A stretch of DNA of 27,238 nucleotides from an uncultured Anaerolineae bacterium (lineage in GTDB: Bacteria > Chloroflexota > Anaerolineae > Anaerolineales > Villigracilaceae): NCBI GenBank assembly GCA_903882765.1, contig CAIRYE010000026.1:1-27238 (forward strand), in the 5' to 3' direction. Below, one piece after another: positions 15,606 through 22,883 of this stretch (within the stretch, counting starts at the first letter, position 1; each line of letters starts with the position of its first letter). A model generated the notes under the pieces. It saw only the letters and a program-made list of their open reading frames with translations, was not told where the DNA came from and did no database searches. The position numbers and the translations under genes are program-made.

Positions 15606-18362
15606 ATGAACCCAGAAGAGAACATACCAACCAGCTATTCCAAATTTGACCCATCACATGATGTTTACCGATATCTCTCGAACCCACTTCAAAGCATTTT
15701 CGCTCCTCAAAATGTTGCTGTAATTGGCGCTACCGAAAAAGAAGGCAGTGTAGGCCGCACAATTTTGTGGAATTTGATCAGCAGCCCATTTGGCGGCGCT
15801 GTATTCCCCATCAATCCAAAACGCCCTAGCTTGCTTGGTATCAAAGCATATCCTAGCATCAAAGATGTTCCTGATCAGGTAGATCTCGCTGTGATCGTAA
15901 CCCCTTCGGCCAGTATCCCAGGAATCATTTCGGAGTGTGTGGAAGCCGGCGTAAAAGGAGCCATTGTTATTTCGGCTGGTTTCAAAGAAATTGGCGTTGT
16001 AGGTGTTGAACTTGAACGCCAGTTGTTAGAGAACGCCCGAAAAGGCAAGATGAGGATCATCGGACCAAACTGTTTGGGGGTAATGAACCCAGTGAGCGGC
16101 CTCAACGCCACTTTTGCGGCAGGTATGGCCCGTAAAGGCAATGTTGCCTTTATTAGCCAATCTGGCGCTCTTTGCACCGCCGTTTTAGATTGGTCCTTCA
16201 AAGAAAATGTTGGCTTTTCTGCTTTTGTATCCGTTGGTTCGATGTTGGATGTAGACTGGGGTGACCTGATCTATTATCTTGGCGATGACCCGCATACCGA
16301 AAGCATCGTGATCTATATGGAATCGATCGGAGACGCCCGTTCATTTCTATCAGCCGCTCGCGAAGTTGCGCTCAGCAAACCAATCATTGTTATTAAACCT
16401 GGTAGAACCGAAGGCGCTGCCCGTGCCGCCGCATCACACACCGGCTCATTAACTGGTTCCGATGAAGTGCTAGATGCTGCCTTCAAACGAGCCGGTGTTC
16501 TACGAGTTGAAAGCATCAGCGAAATATTCTCGATGGCGGAAGTGCTTGGCCGTCAACCTCGACCAAAGGGACCAAGACTAACCATCCTTACCAATGCGGG
16601 TGGTCCTGGCGTATTAGCGACAGATACCTTAATAACCAATGGAGGTGAGTTGGCGGAAGTGTCCCCAGAAACGATCGCCAAGCTGAATGAGATCTTGCCC
16701 TTCTCTTGGAGCCATAACAACCCGATCGATATCATTGGTGACGCGGACCCCCAACGGTATGCCAAATCGCTTGAAATTGCCGCTTCAGACCCGAACAGCG
16801 ATGGATTGCTTGTTATCCTTACCCCACAAGCAATGACAGACCCAACCGCCACGGCAGAAGCGCTTAAGTCTTACGCGAAAAGTTACGAAAAACCTATCCT
16901 CGCTTCTTGGTCTGGTGGTAAAGAAGTTGCCGCCGGAGAAGCTATTTTGAACAAAGCTGGAATTCCAACGTTTGAGTATCCTGATGATGCCGCGAAAGCA
17001 TTCACCTATATGTGGCAATCATCGTTCAATCTCAAGACCCTCTACGAAACTCCGAGCTACACCGAAGACGCAAACCATACTCCCGATAGAGACCTGGCGG
17101 CAAAGATCATTGACGATGTACGAAAATCAGGCCGAGACCTGCTAACCGAAGCTGAATCCAAGGATCTACTGAAGGCCTATGGTATTCCCACCACGGCAAT
17201 GTACATCGCCGCCACCGAAAAGGATGCCTGCGATAAATCTGAATTGTGCGGTTTCCCGGTCGTGCTCAAGCTCCATTCCGAAACGATCACCCACAAAACC
17301 GATGTTGGCGGCGTGAAATTAAATATTACCAATTGTGAGGAAGCCAAAAAAGCGTTCAATGAGATCAAAGAATCAGTTACCCGATTGAAGGGCGCGGAAC
17401 ACTTCCAAGGCGTTACTGTTCAGCCAATGATCAAATTAGAGGGTTACGAGTTGATCGTTGGCTCTTCTATTGATCCACAATTTGGTCCAGTGCTTTTATT
17501 TGGTACCGGAGGGCAGTTAGTAGAAGTCTTCAAGGACAGATCTCTTGGGCTTCCTCCGCTAAACACAACCTTGGCAAAGAGAATGATCGAACGTACCAAG
17601 ATCGCCAAAGCGCTCGCGGGTGTTCGTGGCCGCAAACCGGTTGATATGGATGAATTAGAGAAATTACTTGTTCGTTTTAGCCAATTGGTCGTTGAGCAAA
17701 GATGGATAAAAGAGATCGATATCAACCCATTGATCGCCTCACCGGATGGTTTATTAGCCCTCGATGGTCGAGTTGTCCTCTATGGATTAGATACAAAAGA
17801 AACCGATCTACCAAAACTCGCGATTCGACCTTACCCCAACCGCTATGTTGGCGAATGGAAAATGAAGAACGGTTCTGATGTAATGATCCGCCCCATCCGC
17901 GCCGAAGACGAGCAACTGATGATCAATTTCCACAAACACCTCTCGGATCGATCCGTGTATTTACGGTATCTGTCTCCGATGGTGCTTAGCGATCGAGTAA
18001 CCCATGAACGGTTGGCAAGAGTTTGCCATTGTGATTATGCTCGTGAGATCGCTCTTGTGGTGGAGACGGATATAGATGGCCAGAACAACATTATCGCGGT
18101 AGGTAGAATTAGCAAGCTAAAAGGGGAAGACGAAGAAGCCCGTATCAGCTTGCTGGTCAACGACAAATACCAAGGCCAAGGGATTGGTCTCGAACTAGTC
18201 AATCGGCTGATCAAAGCGGCGAGGCACGAAAAGATCAAGCGTATCATTTCGATCATGTCACAAGAGAATTCATCCATGCAGAGGCTTTGCCGGCGCGCTG
18301 GATTCTCATCGATCACCACAAATTCAAAAACAGGGATGATCGAAGCGTCATTATCGCTCTAA
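15606..18362 (+). CDS. ADP-forming acetyl-CoA synthetase (alpha-beta fusion) with C-terminal GNAT acetyltransferase
   Basis: The 918-residue protein joins three modules. Residues about 25-480 form the CoA-binding and ligase alpha part (NVAVIGATEKEGSVG, IGPNCLGVMNP, FISQSGALC); His278 in ASHTGSLTGSD is at the site of the phosphorylated histidine. Residues about 500-735 are the ATP-grasp beta part (FPVVLKLHSETITHKTDVGGV, EIDINPL). Residues about 755-918 are a GNAT domain with the acetyl-CoA loop YQGQGIG. The architecture is that of Pat/PatZ protein lysine acetyltransferases. In enterobacterial Pat the ligase half is reported to have lost the catalytic His; here it is kept, so this protein may really make acetyl-CoA or acetate plus ATP and also acetylate a target. 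ATG follows an AAGGA site. Confidence 0.93.
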   Translation: MNPEENIPTSYSKFDPSHDVYRYLSNPLQSIFAPQNVAVIGATEKEGSVGRTILWNLISSPFGGAVFPINPKRPSLLGIKAYPSIKDVPDQVDLAVIVTPSASIPGIISECVEAGVKGAIVISAGFKEIGVVGVELERQLLENARKGKMRIIGPNCLGVMNPVSGLNATFAAGMARKGNVAFISQSGALCTAVLDWSFKENVGFSAFVSVGSMLDVDWGDLIYYLGDDPHTESIVIYMESIGDARSFLSAAREVALSKPIIVIKPGRTEGAARAAASHTGSLTGSDEVLDAAFKRAGVLRVESISEIFSMAEVLGRQPRPKGPRLTILTNAGGPGVLATDTLITNGGELAEVSPETIAKLNEILPFSWSHNNPIDIIGDADPQRYAKSLEIAASDPNSDGLLVILTPQAMTDPTATAEALKSYAKSYEKPILASWSGGKEVAAGEAILNKAGIPTFEYPDDAAKAFTYMWQSSFNLKTLYETPSYTEDANHTPDRDLAAKIIDDVRKSGRDLLTEAESKDLLKAYGIPTTAMYIAATEKDACDKSELCGFPVVLKLHSETITHKTDVGGVKLNITNCEEAKKAFNEIKESVTRLKGAEHFQGVTVQPMIKLEGYELIVGSSIDPQFGPVLLFGTGGQLVEVFKDRSLGLPPLNTTLAKRMIERTKIAKALAGVRGRKPVDMDELEKLLVRFSQLVVEQRWIKEIDINPLIASPDGLLALDGRVVLYGLDTKETDLPKLAIRPYPNRYVGEWKMKNGSDVMIRPIRAEDEQLMINFHKHLSDRSVYLRYLSPMVLSDRVTHERLARVCHCDYAREIALVVETDIDGQNNIIAVGRISKLKGEDEEARISLLVNDKYQGQGIGLELVNRLIKAARHEKIKRIISIMSQENSSMQRLCRRAGFSSITTNSKTGMIEASLSL

Positions 18363-18369
18363 CTAAGCT

Positions 18370-18406
18370 AAAATACGGTAGGGTTAAAACCCTACCGTAT
18401 TTTTTT
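18370..18406 (+). terminator. Intrinsic terminator just before the SPOUT methyltransferase start
   Basis: A perfect stem of 14 bp (18370-18383 with 18390-18403) around a short TTAAAA loop is followed by a T-run ending at 18406. It lies 7 bases after the acetyl-CoA synthetase stop codon and its tail ends only four bases before the next ATG. Confidence 0.88.
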
Positions 18407-18410
18407 AATT

Positions 18411-19040
18411 ATGAAAAATTTTATTTACCAATGTACTAATCCCAAATGCGAACTACGATTCCCTGTTCATGAAAACTCGGGGTTCAATGAACGCTGCCCT
18501 AAATGCCTCGGTAAAACAGAGCTGGTTCACACATCGGAAGCGGCACAAGAAAACCGAACCGACCGCAAGGCGCGGACAGGCAACATACTTGTTGTGATCG
18601 ACAATGTACGCTCAGCCTTTAATGTCGGCGCGATGTTACGAACAGCTGAATGCTTTGGTGTAGATACCATATATCTTTGCGGAATAACCCCGGATATTTC
18701 GGATAAAAACGTGCAAAAAGCCAGCATCGGTTCAGAACAATATTTACAAGTGATCCACAAGAATAACAGTTTGAAAACTGTACAAGAATTGATCGGGCTT
18801 GGTTATGAAATTTGGTCTTTGGAATTAGACGACAACGCTATCGATCTCACCTCGGTAAAATTAGGCGACAGGAAAATTGCGCTAATTGTCGGCAACGAAC
18901 GATGCGGTGTTGACCCAGCAATTTTAGCGCTTTCAACTCAAATCATCCAAATACCGATGTTGGGTAACAAAAACTCGCTAAATGTGGAGGTTTCTTTTGG
19001 AATCGCGATATCTACTTTAAGCACATTCCCAAGAAACTAA
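18411..19040 (+). CDS. SPOUT (TrmH/SpoU) RNA 2'-O-methyltransferase with N-terminal zinc ribbon
   Basis: SpoU-class enzymes transfer methyl from SAM to ribose 2'-OH of tRNA or rRNA through a trefoil-knot fold. The 209-residue protein has the three motifs: NVRSAFNVGAMLRTAE (motif 1), ALIVGNERCGVDP (motif 2) and NSLNVEVSFGIAIS (motif 3). Before them sits a short zinc-ribbon with Cys8, Cys13, Cys29 and Cys32 (CxxxxC and CxxC), which is not part of the common TrmH or RlmB plans. The chosen ATG keeps this ribbon, yet there is no ribosome site, because a terminator occupies the upstream DNA. The target RNA is not predictable. Its stop overlaps the stop of the convergent oxidoreductase gene by four bases. 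Confidence 0.88.
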   Translation: MKNFIYQCTNPKCELRFPVHENSGFNERCPKCLGKTELVHTSEAAQENRTDRKARTGNILVVIDNVRSAFNVGAMLRTAECFGVDTIYLCGITPDISDKNVQKASIGSEQYLQVIHKNNSLKTVQELIGLGYEIWSLELDDNAIDLTSVKLGDRKIALIVGNERCGVDPAILALSTQIIQIPMLGNKNSLNVEVSFGIAISTLSTFPRN

Positions 19041-21937
19041 AACCGGGTCTGATCCAAAATTTCAACAGTGTGCAGCGCTGGTTTATTCACCCCGTCTGTA
19101 ATTTGGGTGCGGCAAGATGTTCCGGGGGAGCAAATGATCGTTTTTCGTTCTATAAAACTCTGTTTAATTGCTGGGAATAAGGTCAAATTAGCAACCCCAA
19201 GTGAGGTGGCGGCGTGTTCAACTTCATAACCAAAAGAACCAGCCATCCCGCAACAACCTGTGTTTAACACATTCACCTTGTACCCAAATTTTTCCAGAAG
19301 CAATCGAGTTGCCTCAACCCCTACCGGAACACCATCGATGGATAACGTTTGAGCCTTTTGGTGACAATGACCATGCAAAAGAACTGTGGTTTCATTACTC
19401 AACGAAGGCGTAAAGTCTAGCGTCCCAAGCACTTCCCGAAGTAGGTATTCATCAATAAAAAAGACCCTATCCGCGATCTTTTTTAAGTCCGCGAACGGAG
19501 CATCCAACACATCAAAAATCTCATCTTTAAGAATATAGACCTCCGATGGTTCCAATCCGATAATTGGCATTGTTCCTTCTGGATCAAGCGCGTTTATTTC
19601 ATCAATCAAAGATCTAACTTGGCTTTTTGCTTGCTTTAGGAAACCTTTGGAAAAGAAGGTTCTTCCCGCTCCGATCGTTTTTGTGCTGATGACTTCTACA
19701 CCAAGTCGATGCAGCAGGCTCAAAGCGCTCGCTTCTATCTGAGTATCAAAAAAGTGACTATAGGTATCAGTTACTAGAATGCATTTGGTGCGGGCTATCC
19801 TTTTTTCTTTCAAAAATGACACAGGTTTATTCATCTTTGGGAAGGCATGTTTATCAGAAATAGCGAGGGCTTTTCGAAGTGGGGAGAATTTTTCGATGGT
19901 TAACGCGGCTAGATTAAAGAGAGCTGGGAATGGAGCAAAGAGTTCAGTGAAAACTGGCAAGTACCCGAATAGGGTGTCGCGGAGGGAATGTGAATGGTCT
20001 TGGTAATAACGATCCAAGAACGCCACTTTTAATTTTGCCACATCCACCTTGCTTGGACACTCTGATTTGCAGCCCTTACAAGCAAGGCAGAGGTCGAAGG
20101 TTTCTTTTAGATCTTTGATCGAGATCTCAGTATTTTCTGAATAAATAAATTCCCGTAATAAATTTGCCCGGCCGCGAGTAGAAAAAACCTCATCCTTGGT
20201 AACTTGGAAGCTGGGACACATAACACCATCTTCTTTACGACAAACACCTTGCCCATTACATTTTTCAACAGTCCTCAGAAATCCACCGGTAGACTCAAAA
20301 TGGATAGCTGGTTCCCATAAATTTATTGCGGATTTTTGATCATTCCGCAGGTTACTATCCAGTAGAGGAGCATTTACGATCTTCTTCGGATTTAATATGC
20401 CGTAGGGATCTACAACTTGTTTAAAATCTTGCATCAATTGGAAGATCTCAGAGCCATAGGTATCCTTCACCCATTCGCCACGGGCAATTCCATCACCGTG
20501 CTCTGAGGACATCGACCCTCCAAGAGCAAAGGTCAACTTCGCTACATCGGTTGAAATATTCCGCAAGATGGTCTTGCCATTTTTCGACCGCAGATCGATG
20601 GTTGGCCGAACGTGTAAACAACCCGCCGAAGCATGGGCATAATAGGAGGCTTGCACCTGATACATTTCAAATATACGGTGGATTTCACTAACAAATTTTC
20701 CGAGATTCTCTACAGGGATAGCGCAATCTTCAATAAACGCGATCGGTCGTTCGCTGTTACTTGTTGAATCAAATAATCCAAGACCAACTTTTCTGGTCAC
20801 CCAAATATTATTCTGATCTTCACTACTTTCAGCGATGTAGATAACATCTCGCCCAACCTGACATTTTTTAAATAAGGTTGATTTATCATCCCCAGAAAAC
20901 TCCAAAACCAGAAATGCTTCTGATTCGCCATTGAAATATTTAAGGTTTTTGGAATAAGCCGGCACACTTTTTGCCAATTGGATCAAATTTTGCGGAATAA
21001 GCTCTATCGCGCTTGGATGGTGTCCTAATAAATAGGGAACGTCTTCACAAGCCGCGATGATACTTTTATAGGCGAGAATGGCGAGTACAGTGAATTTTGG
21101 CTTGTCAACAAGCTTCAATCGAGCCTGCTGAATAACACCCAATGTCCCTTCGCTGCCAGCCATGATCGGCGCAAGATTGATGGAGGATTCAGCCCCTCTG
21201 CGAGGATAGTACGGTTCTCCCCATTCCTCCGGTCGCGTAGCAGACCATGGAATGAGATAGTTCAAACGGTATCCAGCGGAATTTCTCCATGTTCTTGGTC
21301 CATTATTTTGAAAGAGTTCGCCAGCGCCTTCTTTTATATCGAAGGCGTGGTTCACAATCTTACCAAACAGGGTTTTATCGCTCTGCCGAACGGCTACTTC
21401 TCCCCAACTAGCGGAGGTACCATCTGATTGGAGCACCTGACAGGAGACCAAATGATCCGCTGTCATCCCGTAACGAATGGAATGTGCCCCTGTAGCGTTG
21501 TTCCCGATTACTCCGCCAAGAGTTGCCCGTTCACTGGATGCTGGGTCGGGCCCAAACATAAGGCCGAATTTCGCCGCTTGCTTGTTCAAATGCGCCAGAA
21601 TTAACCCTGGTTCTACTACAACTTCTTTTCTTTCCACATCGATCGAGCCGACCATGTGATTCAAATATTTCGAATGGTCTACGATGATCGCTTCGCCAAT
21701 AGCCTGGCCAGCCAAAGAACTTCCCGAGCCACGGGGCAGGATGGGCAGCCGATACTTTGCCGCAAACTCCACCGCCGCGATCAGGTCTTCTTGTGTCCTT
21801 GGAATCAAAACAGCATGGGGCATGAACTGATAGATTGAGGCATCGGTGCTGTACAGATGCCTTGTTACCGGGTCTACCTTAATTTCACCCGAAAAGTTCT
21901 TTTTGAGGTCATTGGTAAAGTCGACAATGTTTTGCAT
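19037..21937 (-). CDS. FAD-binding and Fe-S (CCG-domain) oxidoreductase, D-lactate/D-2-hydroxyacid dehydrogenase type
   Basis: The 966-residue protein is a fusion of a GlcD-like flavoprotein and a GlcF-like Fe-S protein. The FAD PCMH domain is at about 38-215 (LPRGSGSSLAGQ, PDPASSERATLGGVIGNNATGAHS), followed by a FAD-oxidase C-terminal domain to about 530. Two Fe-S motifs follow: CNGQGVCRK...MCPSF (about 558) and CLACKGCKSECP (about 614). CCG-type repeats (GHCHQK about 850, GCCGMAGSFG about 890) end it. Related proteins oxidise D-lactate or D-2-hydroxyglutarate and pass electrons to quinone or another acceptor; the substrate here is not decidable. A TATAAT lies six bases before the ATG, so the mRNA may be leaderless. 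Confidence 0.93.
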   Translation of the reverse strand: MQNIVDFTNDLKKNFSGEIKVDPVTRHLYSTDASIYQFMPHAVLIPRTQEDLIAAVEFAAKYRLPILPRGSGSSLAGQAIGEAIIVDHSKYLNHMVGSIDVERKEVVVEPGLILAHLNKQAAKFGLMFGPDPASSERATLGGVIGNNATGAHSIRYGMTADHLVSCQVLQSDGTSASWGEVAVRQSDKTLFGKIVNHAFDIKEGAGELFQNNGPRTWRNSAGYRLNYLIPWSATRPEEWGEPYYPRRGAESSINLAPIMAGSEGTLGVIQQARLKLVDKPKFTVLAILAYKSIIAACEDVPYLLGHHPSAIELIPQNLIQLAKSVPAYSKNLKYFNGESEAFLVLEFSGDDKSTLFKKCQVGRDVIYIAESSEDQNNIWVTRKVGLGLFDSTSNSERPIAFIEDCAIPVENLGKFVSEIHRIFEMYQVQASYYAHASAGCLHVRPTIDLRSKNGKTILRNISTDVAKLTFALGGSMSSEHGDGIARGEWVKDTYGSEIFQLMQDFKQVVDPYGILNPKKIVNAPLLDSNLRNDQKSAINLWEPAIHFESTGGFLRTVEKCNGQGVCRKEDGVMCPSFQVTKDEVFSTRGRANLLREFIYSENTEISIKDLKETFDLCLACKGCKSECPSKVDVAKLKVAFLDRYYQDHSHSLRDTLFGYLPVFTELFAPFPALFNLAALTIEKFSPLRKALAISDKHAFPKMNKPVSFLKEKRIARTKCILVTDTYSHFFDTQIEASALSLLHRLGVEVISTKTIGAGRTFFSKGFLKQAKSQVRSLIDEINALDPEGTMPIIGLEPSEVYILKDEIFDVLDAPFADLKKIADRVFFIDEYLLREVLGTLDFTPSLSNETTVLLHGHCHQKAQTLSIDGVPVGVEATRLLLEKFGYKVNVLNTGCCGMAGSFGYEVEHAATSLGVANLTLFPAIKQSFIERKTIICSPGTSCRTQITDGVNKPALHTVEILDQTRF

Positions 21938-21943
21938 ACTAAA

Positions 21944-21949
21944 ATTATA
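21944..21949 (-). promoter_or_regulatory. -10 element placed for a leaderless oxidoreductase mRNA
   Basis: A perfect TATAAT on the minus strand is followed by exactly six bases and then the ATG, so the predicted transcription start falls on the start codon. There is no Shine-Dalgarno site. No convincing -35 is visible because the gpmA terminator stem occupies that DNA. Confidence 0.5.
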
Positions 21950-21952
21950 AAC

Positions 21953-21982
21953 AAAAAACTCCCCATTGTTTGGATGGGGAGT
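21953..21982 (-). terminator. Intrinsic terminator of gpmA
   Basis: On the minus strand the 9-bp stem ACTCCCCAT/ATGGGGAGT with a 7-base loop is followed by six T residues. It starts 19 bases after the gpmA stop codon. Confidence 0.88.
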
Positions 21983-22001
21983 GATGTTGATGACGATTCG
22001 A

Positions 22002-22760
22002 TTACTTTTTTGCGGAAGCTTGGGACGCGACCGAAGCTACAGCCTGAGCGATCGCTTCTTCATTTCCAAGGTAGTAGTGTTTAATCGGTTTTAGGTCCGC
22101 GTCTAACTCATAGACTAAGGGGACACCAGTTGGAATATTGAGTTCGGTAATTTCAGAATCGGGGATGTTATCGAGGTACTTTACCAGTGCCCGCAAACTA
22201 TTGCCGTGGGCGGCTACAAGTACTTTTTTGCCGCTTTTGATCATAGGAGCTATTGTAGAGTGCCAATAGGGTAAAACACGATCCAGAGTAATTTTTAATG
22301 ATTCAGTGGCGGGAAGATCTTTAGCGGCTACTTCGGCATAACGGCGATCAAATTTAGGGTGCCGGGCATCGGTTTCTTCGAGGGCGGGTGGGGGTACATC
22401 ATAACTGCGTCGCCAGATCTTAACCTGATCTTCTCCGAAGCGCTCCGCCATTTCAGCTTTATTCAAACCTTGCAAATCTCCATAATGGCGTTCATTTAAT
22501 TGCCAAGCTCGAACAACAGGGATCCAATCCAAATTCATATTGTCCTGAACGATGCCTAAGGTTTTGATGGCTCTTTTTAAAACGGAGGTATAGGCGATAT
22601 CGAATTCGAAATTGTTTTGTTTTAGCACAATTCCAGCCTGACGAGCTTCTTCACGACCAAGATCAGAGAGGTCCACATCGGTCCAGCCGGTAAATTTATT
22701 TTCCAAATTCCAAGTGCTTTGTCCATGGCGAACAAGGACTAATATGTATTTTGCTTCCAT
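22002..22760 (-). CDS. gpmA: 2,3-bisphosphoglycerate-dependent phosphoglycerate mutase
   Basis: The enzyme interconverts 3- and 2-phosphoglycerate in glycolysis and gluconeogenesis. The 252-residue protein has the phosphohistidine motif LVRHGQSTWNLENKFTGW near its N-terminus, the acid-base ERHYGDLQGLNK segment, and the second histidine in VLVAAHGNSLRAL. It is of the dPGM size with the full NIPTGVPLVYEL end, and carries an Ala/Ser-rich tail ending SAKK. The frame is open four more codons to a TTG, but the ATG has GGAG six bases upstream and gives MEAKYILVLVRHG, so I chose it. It is monocistronic: own promoter, own terminator, divergent from mutS. Confidence 0.97.
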   Translation of the reverse strand: MEAKYILVLVRHGQSTWNLENKFTGWTDVDLSDLGREEARQAGIVLKQNNFEFDIAYTSVLKRAIKTLGIVQDNMNLDWIPVVRAWQLNERHYGDLQGLNKAEMAERFGEDQVKIWRRSYDVPPPALEETDARHPKFDRRYAEVAAKDLPATESLKITLDRVLPYWHSTIAPMIKSGKKVLVAAHGNSLRALVKYLDNIPDSEITELNIPTGVPLVYELDADLKPIKHYYLGNEEAIAQAVASVASQASAKK

Positions 22761-22766
22761 TTCAAA

Positions 22767-22770
22767 CTCC
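22767..22770 (-). promoter_or_regulatory. Shine-Dalgarno site fixing the gpmA start
   Basis: GGAG lies 6 bases before the chosen ATG; the alternative upstream TTG overlaps this site and so is unlikely to be used. Confidence 0.75.
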
Positions 22771-22780
22771 AATAACAGTT

Positions 22781-22810
22781 TTTATAATTTTTTTGATAAC
22801 TATTCGTCAA
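22781..22810 (-). promoter_or_regulatory. Promoter of gpmA
   Basis: On the minus strand TTGACG (22810-22805, 5/6) and TATAAA (22786-22781, 5/6) are separated by 18 bases. It lies just ahead of the ribosome site, leaving a leader of about 14-15 bases. Confidence 0.7.
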
Positions 22811-22867
22811 ACAAGATTTCTAAGGTATGAAATAAAATTTGAACTATTTATCGGGCAAATTATATCC

Positions 22868-22873
22868 TATAAT
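22868..22873 (+). promoter_or_regulatory. -10 element of mutS
   Basis: A perfect TATAAT ends ten bases before the chosen mutS ATG, leaving a leader of only about three to four bases and no Shine-Dalgarno site. No strong -35 is seen at 16-18 bases. Confidence 0.5.
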
Positions 22874-22883
22874 AGAAAACACT

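Noticed and set aside
22839..22883. Upstream TTG start adding 15 residues to MutS
   Set aside because: The extension is unlike family N-termini, lacks a ribosome site and would place the TATAAT promoter inside the coding region.
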